A DNA stretch of 49,523 bases. Origin: a virus. The stretch's first letter is position 1; each line of letters opens with the position of its first letter. Shown here piece after piece: positions 22,583 through 27,884 of the stretch. The position numbers were made by a program, and so were the translations under genes. The stretch spans positions 1-49,523 of the IMG/VR virus record IMGVR_UViG_3300025806_000038; one strand, written 5' to 3'. The notes beneath the pieces were generated by a model that saw only the letters and a list, made by a program, of their open reading frames with translations, was not told the DNA's origin and ran no database searches.

Positions 22583-22698
22583 CTTTAAGTATGGTGGTGA
22601 CAAGTACAAGTAGAAATATTTCTTTGCCTCTACAGGCGTTGGGCTTTGCCCCTTGTTTGTGAGTCTGATCTTCCGAGACGAGTCATGCACATTTAATT
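22557..22698 (-). ncRNA. Candidate phage small RNA (about 135-140 nt)
   Basis: A strong promoter (22734-22705) is followed, with no gene of more than about 18 codons and no ribosome site, by an intrinsic terminator at 22582-22557. In between, on the minus strand, GGGCAAAGCCC and GCCTGTAGAGGC can each fold as short hairpins, and AGAAATATTTCT is a perfect palindrome (22623-22612). The predicted transcript starts near 22698. The structure (promoter, hairpins, terminator) is that of a regulatory small RNA. The 5' end is an estimate from the -10 box. Family is unknown to me. Confidence 0.6.
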
Positions 22699-22704
22699 AA
22701 GTTC

Positions 22705-22734
22705 ATTATAAAACGATTGGTTACAACCTGTCAA
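22705..22734 (-). promoter_or_regulatory. Consensus sigma70 promoter of the candidate small RNA
   Basis: On the minus strand TTGACA (22734-22729), 18 bases, TATAAT (22710-22705): both boxes are perfect consensus. The plus strand reads GATTGGTTACAACCTGTCAAC, the GGWTACA-n4-TGTCAAC block. Confidence 0.8.
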
Positions 22735-22754
22735 CTACTAATTATAGATCTATT

Positions 22755-22866
22755 TCATCTTCTCCTGGGCCAGCTGCAACCCCCCTGGTGTGTTTGTGTT
22801 TGTGTGTATCTTATGTGTGTGTTAACTGCTTTGCCAAATCCAAAAGCCCGACCCCGATTTCCCGAC
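22755..22866. repeat. GC-rich intergenic module C
   Basis: Plus strand: CTCCTGGGCCAGCTGCAACC, then GGTGTGTTTGTGTTTGTGTG and TTATGTGTGTGTT, then GCCCGACCCCGATTTCCCGAC. No gene. It lies between a terminator (22867-22892) and the small-RNA promoter. Confidence 0.6.
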
Positions 22867-22892
22867 AAAAAAAAGCCCGAATAAATCGGGCT
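22867..22892 (-). terminator. Intrinsic terminator of the 132-aa gene
   Basis: AGCCCGA (22874-22880) and TCGGGCT (22886-22892) with loop ATAAA, followed on the minus strand by a run of eight U that includes the last stem base. It lies 24 bases past the stop at 22916. Confidence 0.85.
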
Positions 22893-22915
22893 AAGATTAA
22901 AGTGAGTTAATCAAT

Positions 22916-23314
22916 TCATAACCTCACCTCCTCTTCTAAAACTTTCATCAAGTCAGCAACTGTCTCTGCCCCAACTTGAGCAATCAAGATTGCGTTGCAT
23001 AAATCAGTTTGAACACTCCAAGAACTTTCTAATTGCAAATAAAAATCTTTGTTTTCATGACGATAATTATAACTATCAGTTAAATTCCAATACTCTGATT
23101 TATTTTCTTCGTTAAAAGAATTTATACCTTTTTGTATTTCATTTCCTATCTCATTAGCTTGTTCAAGTATCTTCTTTTTTTCTTTACTTAACTTGGTCAG
23201 CTTTTTGTAAGTAGGCGATTTTTTAAAACCCTCATTTTTTAATTCCATTTGGGCTTCCATTTTTTTATAGAAACGATTAGCGATTGCCTCTCTTTCTTGC
23301 TTATTGGTTTTCAT
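22916..23314 (-). CDS. Helical hypothetical protein, 132 aa
   Basis: The product starts MKTNKQEREAIANRFYKKME and continues as a charged helix (KKLTKLSKEKKKILEQANEI), then ENKSEYWNLTDSYNYRHENK and a final helix with NAILIAQVGAETVADLMKVL. It is a lysine-rich, mostly helical protein with no recognised family. AGGAGG stands 8 bases before the ATG. It forms a single-gene unit with promoter at 23357-23387 and terminator at 22867-22892. Confidence 0.7.
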   Translation of the reverse strand: MKTNKQEREAIANRFYKKMEAQMELKNEGFKKSPTYKKLTKLSKEKKKILEQANEIGNEIQKGINSFNEENKSEYWNLTDSYNYRHENKDFYLQLESSWSVQTDLCNAILIAQVGAETVADLMKVLEEEVRL

Positions 23315-23356
23315 TTTTATATACCTCCTAAAAGTATGTTGTTTAAATGAAACATT

Positions 23357-23387
23357 AGTATAACACGATATGTATACAAATTGTAAA
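23357..23387 (-). promoter_or_regulatory. Putative promoter of the 132-aa gene
   Basis: On the minus strand TTTACA (23387-23382) and TATACT (23362-23357) with a long 19-base spacer, or TTATAC with 18. The plus strand reads ATGTATACAAATTGTAAAC, a diverged copy of the shared GGWTACA-n4-TGTCAAC block. Confidence 0.5.
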
Positions 23388-23410
23388 CTATTTAAGTAAG
23401 TATTTTTCTT

Positions 23411-23536
23411 CCATCAACGGCGTCCCAGCTCAGATCTGGAAGACGGCAGATCCCCTGGAATCCTTCTGGTGTGTTATCATGTGTTATGCCTTGCAGTAAA
23501 CCCGACCCCCGACACCCGATTCAAATGACCCGACCC
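23411..23536. repeat. GC-rich intergenic module D
   Basis: Plus strand: CCATCAACGGCGTC (23411-23424), CCCAGCTCAGATCTGGAAG, GGTGTGTTATCATGTGTTAT, then six CCCGA-type boxes (ACCCGACCCCCGACACCCGA and GACCCGACCCGACCCGAA). No gene. First of two tandem modules in the 668-base gene-free interval 23315-23982. Confidence 0.65.
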
Positions 23537-23565
23537 GACCCGAATGATTTATCAACCTTTCAAGA

Positions 23566-23690
23566 CCATCAACGGCGTCTCCTGGAAGGATCTGGAAGCT
23601 CTGTTGTGTTGTGTTATGTGTAGCAATACACCCCTCATTTAATATTCTTTAGCTTAGCCCGACCCGACCCGATTTTTTCCTAGCTTTTTT
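23566..23690. repeat. GC-rich intergenic module E
   Basis: Repeats module D in order: CCATCAACGGCGTC (23566-23579, exact 14-base copy), CTCCTGGAAGGATCTGGAAG, CTCTGTTGTGTTGTGTTATG, then GCCCGACCCGACCCGATT. It is followed by a purine tract (GTGGGGGAGAGAGGGAAAGA) at about 23691-23718. The tandem pair of D and E in the divergent region could be an origin or regulatory site. Confidence 0.65.
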
Positions 23691-23796
23691 GTGGGGGAGA
23701 GAGGGAAAGAGAGGGGGGATGCGATTAACTTTCTAATTTCCCATATGTGCGTAAATATAACTATAAAAAATAAATACATTTTGTACCCTAAAACCC

Positions 23797-23825
23797 TTGC
23801 ATATATTGGATACATTTAGTAGTAT
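23797..23825 (+). promoter_or_regulatory. Putative promoter of the plus-strand early operon
   Basis: TTGCAT (23797-23802), 17 bases, TAGTAT (23820-23825). GGATACA at 23808-23814 in the spacer and TTTTGTACCC upstream (near 23779) are inverted copies of the motif shared by the minus-strand promoters. The boxes are moderate matches. Confidence 0.45.
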
Positions 23826-23833
23826 TAAAGAGT

Positions 23834-23881
23834 AAGAAATATTTCTTGCAGTCGATCTTGAACGTTGCGTCCAGTTATCGA
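23834..23881 (+). other. Structured leader of the early operon
   Basis: The leader contains the perfect palindrome AAGAAATATTTCTT (23834-23847) and an inverted repeat GTCGAT (23851-23856) / ATCGAC (23876-23881). The palindrome core AGAAATATTTCT also occurs in the candidate small RNA (22612-22623). The leader is about 150 bases, long for a phage gene. Confidence 0.4.
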
Positions 23882-23982
23882 CTTTAAATAACATAACTGA
23901 AATTGCATGAGTCTTGGTAGTCTGGCTCTTGAAATACAAAGGCTACCATTTTATTAACCCTCAAACTTTTAGGAGAGTAATT

Positions 23983-24417
23983 ATGGGAACAAGAAGTAAT
24001 ATAGCGTATCAAAAACCAAGTGGGAAAGTCGTAGTGATGTATTGTCATTATGACGGCTACCCAGAATACAACGGCAAGATACTTTATAACCACTACAACA
24101 ATCAATCTAAGGCTCATGCTTTAGTAGACAACGGCTATCAGTCTAGTCTTAAAGAAACAATAATAGAATCTAACGAGGGCAGAGTTCATCAAGACCCACC
24201 TCAAACATTTCATTCTATTCATGCATTTTTAATGAATGTTCAGTTCGATATTGAATGGATTTACCTATTTAAAAACAACTCTTGGTATGTAGCTGAAACC
24301 AAGATGATCAAACTACCAAACGGCAGATATGATCTTGCAACTTTACATGACAAAGATTTTACACCTCTTTGGGCGTACTTCACAAAAAATAATATTGCCG
24401 TAGGTGATCAGTCATGA
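23983..24417 (+). CDS. Conserved phage protein MGTRSNIAY family, 144 aa
   Basis: Start ATG 23983 has AGGAGAG 6 bases upstream; the frame extends further up without a ribosome site. The sequence MGTRSNIAYQKPSGKVVVMY then CHYDGYPEYNGKILYNHYNN is a pattern I know from many phage proteins (MGTRS.I, YCH.DGY.E..G..L..HY). Later parts are DIEWIYLFKNNSWYVAETKM and LPNGRYDLATL. No function is established for the family. It is first in a long chain of overlapping small genes and overlaps the next gene by ATGA. Confidence 0.75.
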   Translation: MGTRSNIAYQKPSGKVVVMYCHYDGYPEYNGKILYNHYNNQSKAHALVDNGYQSSLKETIIESNEGRVHQDPPQTFHSIHAFLMNVQFDIEWIYLFKNNSWYVAETKMIKLPNGRYDLATLHDKDFTPLWAYFTKNNIAVGDQS

Positions 24418-24593
24418 ATATTTGGAAGTGTGCAGATTGTGGCAGTCTTGACTTAGGTCAAGATGCCGTAATCAATCCAAATCACTTAAACAAAAATGGT
24501 GGCAGTTTAGTTCATGAAGAAGATATATGTTGGCTTGATGAAGTGTTCTGCAACAATTGTGAAAAATCAGTTAAATGCGAGGTACAAAAATGA
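24414..24593 (+). CDS. Small zinc-ribbon protein, 59 aa
   Basis: The ATG overlaps the previous stop as ATGA. The product MNIWKCADCGSLDLGQDAVI carries Cys at 6 and 9 (CxxC); the C-terminal half has FCNNCEKSVKC, a second CxxC. Together they form a zinc ribbon of a kind found in small phage regulatory or inhibitor proteins. The stop overlaps the next ATG. Target unknown. Confidence 0.7.
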   Translation: MNIWKCADCGSLDLGQDAVINPNHLNKNGGSLVHEEDICWLDEVFCNNCEKSVKCEVQK

Positions 24594-24997
24594 AGTATAA
24601 ATTTAAAGAACGCAACAAGTTCAAACATATCAGAAGAAACATTTTTGATATACCTACAGGGGAGTTAGACACTCCCCTAACTAACGGACATCAAGTCTTA
24701 GAGTTTCTTTTAAATGTAGCCAATAAAGAACGCTACCAATTCAAAGCAAGGGGTAGAGGTAGCCGTAAGTTTTATGGTAATAGCCAAGACCTACCACTAG
24801 AACACGCTGAAAAGATAGCACTTTATCACTCTACAAAAAATAATATTGCAGAGAAAGAACACCAAGAATACAGACGATCTAAGTCAGCTTGGGAGATAAG
24901 TTATAGGCTCAGAGAAATTAAAGATGCGATTGAAGAACATAACGAACACTTTGACAACGACTTAGAAATCAATTTAGAGGTTAGCGAAAATGAGTGA
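24590..24997 (+). CDS. Hypothetical protein, 135 aa
   Basis: Start ATG 24590 overlaps the previous stop (ATGA). The product starts MKYKFKERNKFKHIRRNIFD and has HQVLEFLLNVANKERYQFKA, RGRGSRKFYGNSQDLPLEHA and a helical acidic C terminus (RLREIKDAIEEHNEHFDNDL). The basic head and acidic tail suggest binding to nucleic acid or a partner. No family recognised. Confidence 0.65.
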   Translation: MKYKFKERNKFKHIRRNIFDIPTGELDTPLTNGHQVLEFLLNVANKERYQFKARGRGSRKFYGNSQDLPLEHAEKIALYHSTKNNIAEKEHQEYRRSKSAWEISYRLREIKDAIEEHNEHFDNDLEINLEVSENE

Positions 24998-25130
24998 AGA
25001 AATAAAAAACTTAGTCGAAGATCTTGGTTGGGAATATCAACGAATGTCATCTTGTGGTAGAGAAACATATAAAAATTTATGTCTCAAACTTGGTTGGAAA
25101 TTTGAATTGGAGATTGAAGATGACAGTTGA
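24990..25130 (+). CDS. Mini-protein, 46 aa
   Basis: The ATG lies 8 bases inside the end of the previous gene; the stop is TGA at 25128. The product is MSEEIKNLVEDLGWEYQRMS followed by SCGRETYKNLCLKLGWKFEL and EIEDDS. It has two LGW motifs (residues 12-14 and 34-36) in short helices, which may be an internal duplication. The end DDS-stop is encoded by GATGACAGTTGA, which also contains the next start. Confidence 0.6.
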   Translation: MSEEIKNLVEDLGWEYQRMSSCGRETYKNLCLKLGWKFELEIEDDS

Positions 25131-25281
25131 AAATAAATTAACTATGCATGAGTTATGTAAAAGAATAGACAACGAGTTTGAAGATGTTGATCTATCCATT
25201 CATGACAGTCCAACCAAAGGAACTGTAGCAGTCATATATTTTTATGAAGATAAACTAGAGGAACATAAAGATGACAGTTGA
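25120..25281 (+). CDS. Mini-protein, 53 aa
   Basis: ATG 25120 overlaps the previous gene by 11 bases (ATGACAGTTGA). The product MTVENKLTMHELCKRIDNEF then EDVDLSIHDSPTKGTVAVIY, FYEDKLEEHKDDS has a helix-strand-strand-helix pattern and is acidic. I do not recognise a family. Its own end repeats the DDS-stop/start junction, so the next gene begins the same way. Confidence 0.6.
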   Translation: MTVENKLTMHELCKRIDNEFEDVDLSIHDSPTKGTVAVIYFYEDKLEEHKDDS

Positions 25282-25429
25282 AACTAACCCTAACTATTGG
25301 GATTGTGAATGTGAAACTAACTTTATACATGCTAAGGCTCAAACCTTGGCATGTTCTTTATGTGGAATGACTGAAGATGAATCTCCAGATTCCAGAGTAA
25401 ACGAAATTAAAGAGAGCAAAGATGCTTAA
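25271..25429 (+). CDS. Mini-protein with Cys pairs, 52 aa
   Basis: ATG 25271 overlaps the previous gene by 11 bases through the same ATGACAGTTGA junction, and its first residues MTVE are the same as in the previous product. It has CEC at residues 12-14 and CSLC at 28-31, a possible compact zinc site (WDCECETNFIHAKAQTLACS). The C terminus is acidic. It overlaps the next ATG by 8 bases. Function unknown. Confidence 0.6.
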   Translation: MTVETNPNYWDCECETNFIHAKAQTLACSLCGMTEDESPDSRVNEIKESKDA

Positions 25430-25520
25430 CCTTTTAGAAATACTTTTTGAACTTACAACCCTCTTAGTGCTTGTAGCAATTTTGTATATAATAATAACTG
25501 AAGATAATAATAGGAGATAA
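25422..25520 (+). CDS. Single-pass membrane mini-protein, 32 aa
   Basis: The product MLNLLEILFELTTLLVLVAI followed by LYIIITEDNNRR is one hydrophobic helix (residues 3-26) with a charged polar tail. GAGAG lies about 7 bases upstream of the ATG. It could act in membrane modification, as a superinfection-exclusion or antiholin-type peptide; this is inference from size and topology. Confidence 0.55.
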   Translation: MLNLLEILFELTTLLVLVAILYIIITEDNNRR

Positions 25521-25521
25521 C

Positions 25522-25782
25522 ATGACCCAATATTCAGACCAAGTAGAAAAACGCAGGAAGGAAACCCTGGAAGAAAGAATGGATACCACTCTTACTTGTT
25601 ATTACTTTCAAAAGCATGAAAAGAATAAAGATATAGAAGATTACCGACAGCTTGATTATGCAAGTGGACGCAGAGTTATAACCGACATCAGTAAAGGGGG
25701 AGAACCCAAGACAACACAAAACAAACCTATGCGTAGACATTTATTTATAAATTCATTTGGTAGATATTTTAGAAATGATTGA
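25522..25782 (+). CDS. Hypothetical protein, 86 aa
   Basis: Start ATG 25522 has TAGGAGA 7 bases upstream. The product starts MTQYSDQVEKRRKETLEERM and contains TCYYFQKHEKNKDIEDYRQL, DYASGRRVITDISKGG and MRRHLFINSFGRYFRND. It is a basic, mostly polar protein of no known family. Its stop overlaps the next ATG. Confidence 0.65.
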   Translation: MTQYSDQVEKRRKETLEERMDTTLTCYYFQKHEKNKDIEDYRQLDYASGRRVITDISKGGEPKTTQNKPMRRHLFINSFGRYFRND

Positions 25783-25876
25783 GATAATTGGATATATATT
25801 CGGCGTAGGCTTTCTTATTTGGCTAACCGTACTGATTGGTATTTTTATCGCAGTCAAATACTTTGAGAGCCTATGA
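25775..25876 (+). CDS. Single-pass membrane mini-protein, 33 aa
   Basis: The product MIEIIGYIFGVGFLIWLTVL followed by IGIFIAVKYFESL is almost entirely one hydrophobic helix with Gly/Phe/Ile. It overlaps the previous gene by 8 bases and the next by 4 (ATGA). The second of three hydrophobic mini-proteins in this operon. Membrane location is inferred. Confidence 0.55.
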   Translation: MIEIIGYIFGVGFLIWLTVLIGIFIAVKYFESL

Positions 25877-26040
25877 AAAGATACCGTTATGTAATTGTCA
25901 AACAAGACAAACCTAATGCTTCGCTTCCATATGGCGTAGAAGTTTATCTAAATCAAGACAAAGAACCGATTAAATCTTATTGGTTTAAGACACCCCAAGA
26001 CAGAATAGAAGGCCTTAGAATTGTTGCTAATTATGATTAA
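25873..26040 (+). CDS. Mini-protein, 55 aa
   Basis: ATG overlaps the previous stop (ATGA). The product MKRYRYVIVKQDKPNASLPY then GVEVYLNQDKEPIKSYWFKT, PQDRIEGLRIVANYD has beta-hairpin-like segments and a short helix. It looks like a small soluble alpha/beta protein. No family recognised. Confidence 0.6.
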   Translation: MKRYRYVIVKQDKPNASLPYGVEVYLNQDKEPIKSYWFKTPQDRIEGLRIVANYD

Positions 26041-26137
26041 TCTCGATACAATCCGAGAGTGGTACTTGTTTGATTTGATTCAATATATCTTCTACTCTCC
26101 TAAAAGTATGTATCTTATGAGTGCCACACTCTCATGA
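26033..26137 (+). CDS. Mini-protein, 34 aa
   Basis: The product MINLDTIREWYLFDLIQYIF followed by YSPKSMYLMSATLS is a short aromatic, amphipathic peptide. It overlaps the previous gene by 8 bases and the next by ATGA. It could lie on the membrane face. Evidence is only the continuous overlapping chain. Confidence 0.45.
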   Translation: MINLDTIREWYLFDLIQYIFYSPKSMYLMSATLS

Positions 26138-26208
26138 GTTTCTTATTTTACCTAGCACTATTCTTATACATCCTTGTATTTATTTTAGACAGACCTAACC
26201 AGAACTAA
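26134..26208 (+). CDS. Membrane mini-protein, 24 aa
   Basis: The product MSFLFYLALFLYILVFILDR plus PNQN is a single hydrophobic helix with a polar tail, starting in an ATGA overlap with the previous gene. It is the last gene of the chain and its stop overlaps by 4 bases the end of the convergent terminase small-subunit gene. Very short, so real translation is uncertain. Confidence 0.4.
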   Translation: MSFLFYLALFLYILVFILDRPNQN

Positions 26209-26834
26209 TCAAAACTCTCTTCTTCCTCTAAATCCGTAGCTTGATCTATTACTTCCTGTTTTAGATCTTCCTGTTCCAATCTTTCTAAACTATCAGCCTC
26301 ATCTTCCAGCTCGCCTGGATCCAGAAGACCGTCAGTTTTATTGGCTAAGACCACATTCCCCATCAGCTGCTCAAGTCGTTTCTCTACTTCTTCCCGACTC
26401 ATTTGATCAACCTTCCCGAACATAACTTCTTTTCTATCCACTACAAGACCCCCGACCTTTAATAAACTATTTTGTGCCGATATGGCAGCATTAAAGGACC
26501 CCGCTTCGAGGGCCTTGTCCCTAATATCATATAGATCCTGGACAGCTCTATCATAATTTAACTCATACTTCTTCTTAGCTTCATTCATCAGATAGTTATA
26601 TTCTTTACGAATAGTTGGATGATTCATGAGCTTATTGGCAGATTGCCGAGCATCTTTATACCCAGCCTTATGTGCGCATTCTACGAGAGATAGCCGAGGA
26701 TTATTGACAGCTTGCCAAATAAAGTTTCTTTGTCTGCGATTGAGTGAATTGTCTAGATTAGCGAATTCAATGGGAGCTTCTTCTTCTGGAGAAAGGATAG
26801 GTTCATATTCTAATTTATTTTTTCTATAACCCAT
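26205..26834 (-). CDS. terS: Terminase small subunit
   Basis: The 209-residue protein contains the Terminase_2-type DNA-binding region near residues 28-80: NSLNRRQRNFIWQAVNNPRL, SLVECAHKAGYKDARQSANK, LMNHPTIRKEYNYLMNEAKK. A coiled oligomerisation part follows (RAVQDLYDIRDKALEAGSFN), then LEQLMGNVV and a very acidic C terminus (LEDEADSLERLEQEDLKQEV). TerS rings bind pac or cos DNA and deliver it to TerL. Finding it 10 kb from terL, between convergent early genes, is unusual; most phages keep the pair adjacent. No clear ribosome site is seen before the ATG. Confidence 0.8.
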   Translation of the reverse strand: MGYRKNKLEYEPILSPEEEAPIEFANLDNSLNRRQRNFIWQAVNNPRLSLVECAHKAGYKDARQSANKLMNHPTIRKEYNYLMNEAKKKYELNYDRAVQDLYDIRDKALEAGSFNAAISAQNSLLKVGGLVVDRKEVMFGKVDQMSREEVEKRLEQLMGNVVLANKTDGLLDPGELEDEADSLERLEQEDLKQEVIDQATDLEEEESFD

Positions 26835-26974
26835 ATTGTTTTAAGCATATTAGAGTGAGGGAAATAATAATACCTACCCCCACTTTACCCTAAAGTGTAT
26901 TGAGAGGATACCTTACAACAAATTACTTCGTCAAGATATTTATTACTTATTTATCTATATTTCCTTCTTTCCTG

Positions 26975-27056
26975 TGACAAAAATGAAAAAAATAAAATAA
27001 TCGTCAAACCCGCATTCTTGTCATGTTTTCTTGCGTCATACATTTATGACAAAAAT
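26975..27056. promoter_or_regulatory. Possible operator region upstream of terS
   Basis: TGACAAAAAT occurs twice as a direct repeat (26975-26984 and 27047-27056), and GTCATA-CATT-TATGAC (27035-27050) is a perfect 6-bp inverted repeat. The stretch 26835-27070 has no gene and is AT-rich. This looks like a binding site for a regulator and may hold a weak terS promoter (minus-strand TTGACG near 26999-27004). Confidence 0.4.
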
Positions 27057-27070
27057 AAGACAATAATAGA

Positions 27071-27343
27071 TTAGTCATTATCTGGCGTAAATTCTATGAC
27101 AGTTTCACCTAGTTCTACATACTGATTGAGGATCTCATCTACTAAATGCAGCAGCTTATCATCATCATCTTCTACAAGTTTCTGTAGACTCCACACACAA
27201 TAGCTTAATGAAGTTAAAACAACGCTTAACTTATCCTCGCCTCTTAGTGTGTAATTGTTAAAAAGATTCTCTAAACGCGAAACCACCTCAGCTAGAGTTG
27301 GCTTTTGCATTTTGCTTTGGATTGGCACTACTTTGACTGTCAT
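27071..27343 (-). CDS. Hypothetical protein, 90 aa
   Basis: The product starts MTVKVVPIQSKMQKPTLAEV and is then helical: VSRLENLFNNYTLRGEDKLS, SLSYCVWSLQKLVEDDDDKL, VDEILNQYVELGETVIEF. No recognised family. It is the second of a two-gene minus-strand unit behind the 47-residue gene. Confidence 0.6.
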   Translation of the reverse strand: MTVKVVPIQSKMQKPTLAEVVSRLENLFNNYTLRGEDKLSVVLTSLSYCVWSLQKLVEDDDDKLLHLVDEILNQYVELGETVIEFTPDND

Positions 27344-27357
27344 TAATTAACTATAAC

Positions 27358-27501
27358 TTATTTAGTAGAATTATCTAGGTCTTCTTTTTTGACCTCATTC
27401 GCAACATGACGCATCAATATATCAATAAGTTCTAGCTTTTCAGACCTGGAAAGACTATGGAACTGGCTCACGATTGTTTGTATTAACTCTGTACTACTCA
27501 T
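27358..27501 (-). CDS. Mini-protein, 47 aa
   Basis: ATG at 27501 has AAGGA 9 bases upstream; stop TAA at 27360-27358. The product MSSTELIQTIVSQFHSLSRS then EKLELIDILMRHVANEVKKE, DLDNSTK is a two-helix, Leu/Ile-rich protein. Spacing to the 90-residue gene is 14 bases, so they are co-transcribed. No family recognised. Confidence 0.6.
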   Translation of the reverse strand: MSSTELIQTIVSQFHSLSRSEKLELIDILMRHVANEVKKEDLDNSTK

Positions 27502-27523
27502 ATTTTTATTCCTTATATAAAAG

Positions 27524-27551
27524 CGGGGGATTGTTTCGCCAAGCTCCCCCG
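27524..27551 (-). terminator. Possible terminator of the 67-aa gene
   Basis: CGGGGGA (27524-27530) and TCCCCCG (27545-27551) form a 7-bp stem with a 14-base loop; on the minus strand it is followed by CUUUUAUAU, a weak U-tract. It lies 44 bases past the stop at 27595. Confidence 0.5.
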
Positions 27552-27594
27552 ATACTTATGCAGACTATCCAGCTTAATTGCTGAATGACGCGAA

Positions 27595-27798
27595 CTAAAC
27601 TATTTGAATGTTCTCAAACTCTTCGTTATGAAACATACGGACCTCTTCTTCTGGAAAAGATGACTCAAAGTTTAAGTTTTCTTTGTGATATTTCTTGTAG
27701 GCCCCCACAAGATTATTCGTTTTCTTATCAGCCAGATCGTTCTCAGCCTGGTCATAAGACAAACGCATTAACATATACATATCGCTTGTTCTACCCAT
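27595..27798 (-). CDS. Hypothetical protein, 67 aa
   Basis: I start at ATG 27798 because AGGAGG stands 7 bases upstream; a longer frame to 27831 runs through the promoter. The product MGRTSDMYMLMRLSYDQAEN then DLADKKTNNLVGAYKKYHKE, NLNFESSFPEEEVRMF is helical and charged. It diverges from the plus-strand recombination genes and shares their promoter region, so it may be a regulator or inhibitor. No family recognised. Confidence 0.6.
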   Translation of the reverse strand: MGRTSDMYMLMRLSYDQAENDLADKKTNNLVGAYKKYHKENLNFESSFPEEEVRMFHNEEFENIQIV

Positions 27799-27824
27799 TT
27801 GTAACCTCCTAAAGTTTCTATATG

Positions 27825-27853
27825 TAGACATTATAGACTTTTTCCTTTAAAAT
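27825..27853 (+). promoter_or_regulatory. Promoter of the recE-like operon (plus)
   Basis: TAGACA (27825-27830), 17 bases, TAAAAT (27848-27853). It overlaps the minus-strand promoter, so the two transcripts should compete. Confidence 0.55.
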
Positions 27854-27857
27854 GCAA
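27830..27857 (-). promoter_or_regulatory. Promoter of the 67-aa gene (minus)
   Basis: On the minus strand TTGCAT (27857-27852), 16 bases, TATAAT (27835-27830, perfect). It overlaps completely with the plus-strand promoter at 27825-27853. Confidence 0.6.
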
Positions 27858-27884
27858 TGAAACACATTTACTTAGGAGAGTAAT

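Noticed and set aside
20931-23690. CRISPR array
   Set aside because: Repeated modules are irregularly spaced, diverged and separated by genes; there are no identical repeats of 25-40 bases with regular spacers.
23907-23957. 16-codon frame MSLGSLALEIQRLPFY in the early leader
   Set aside because: No ribosome site and too short; could be a leader peptide but nothing supports it.
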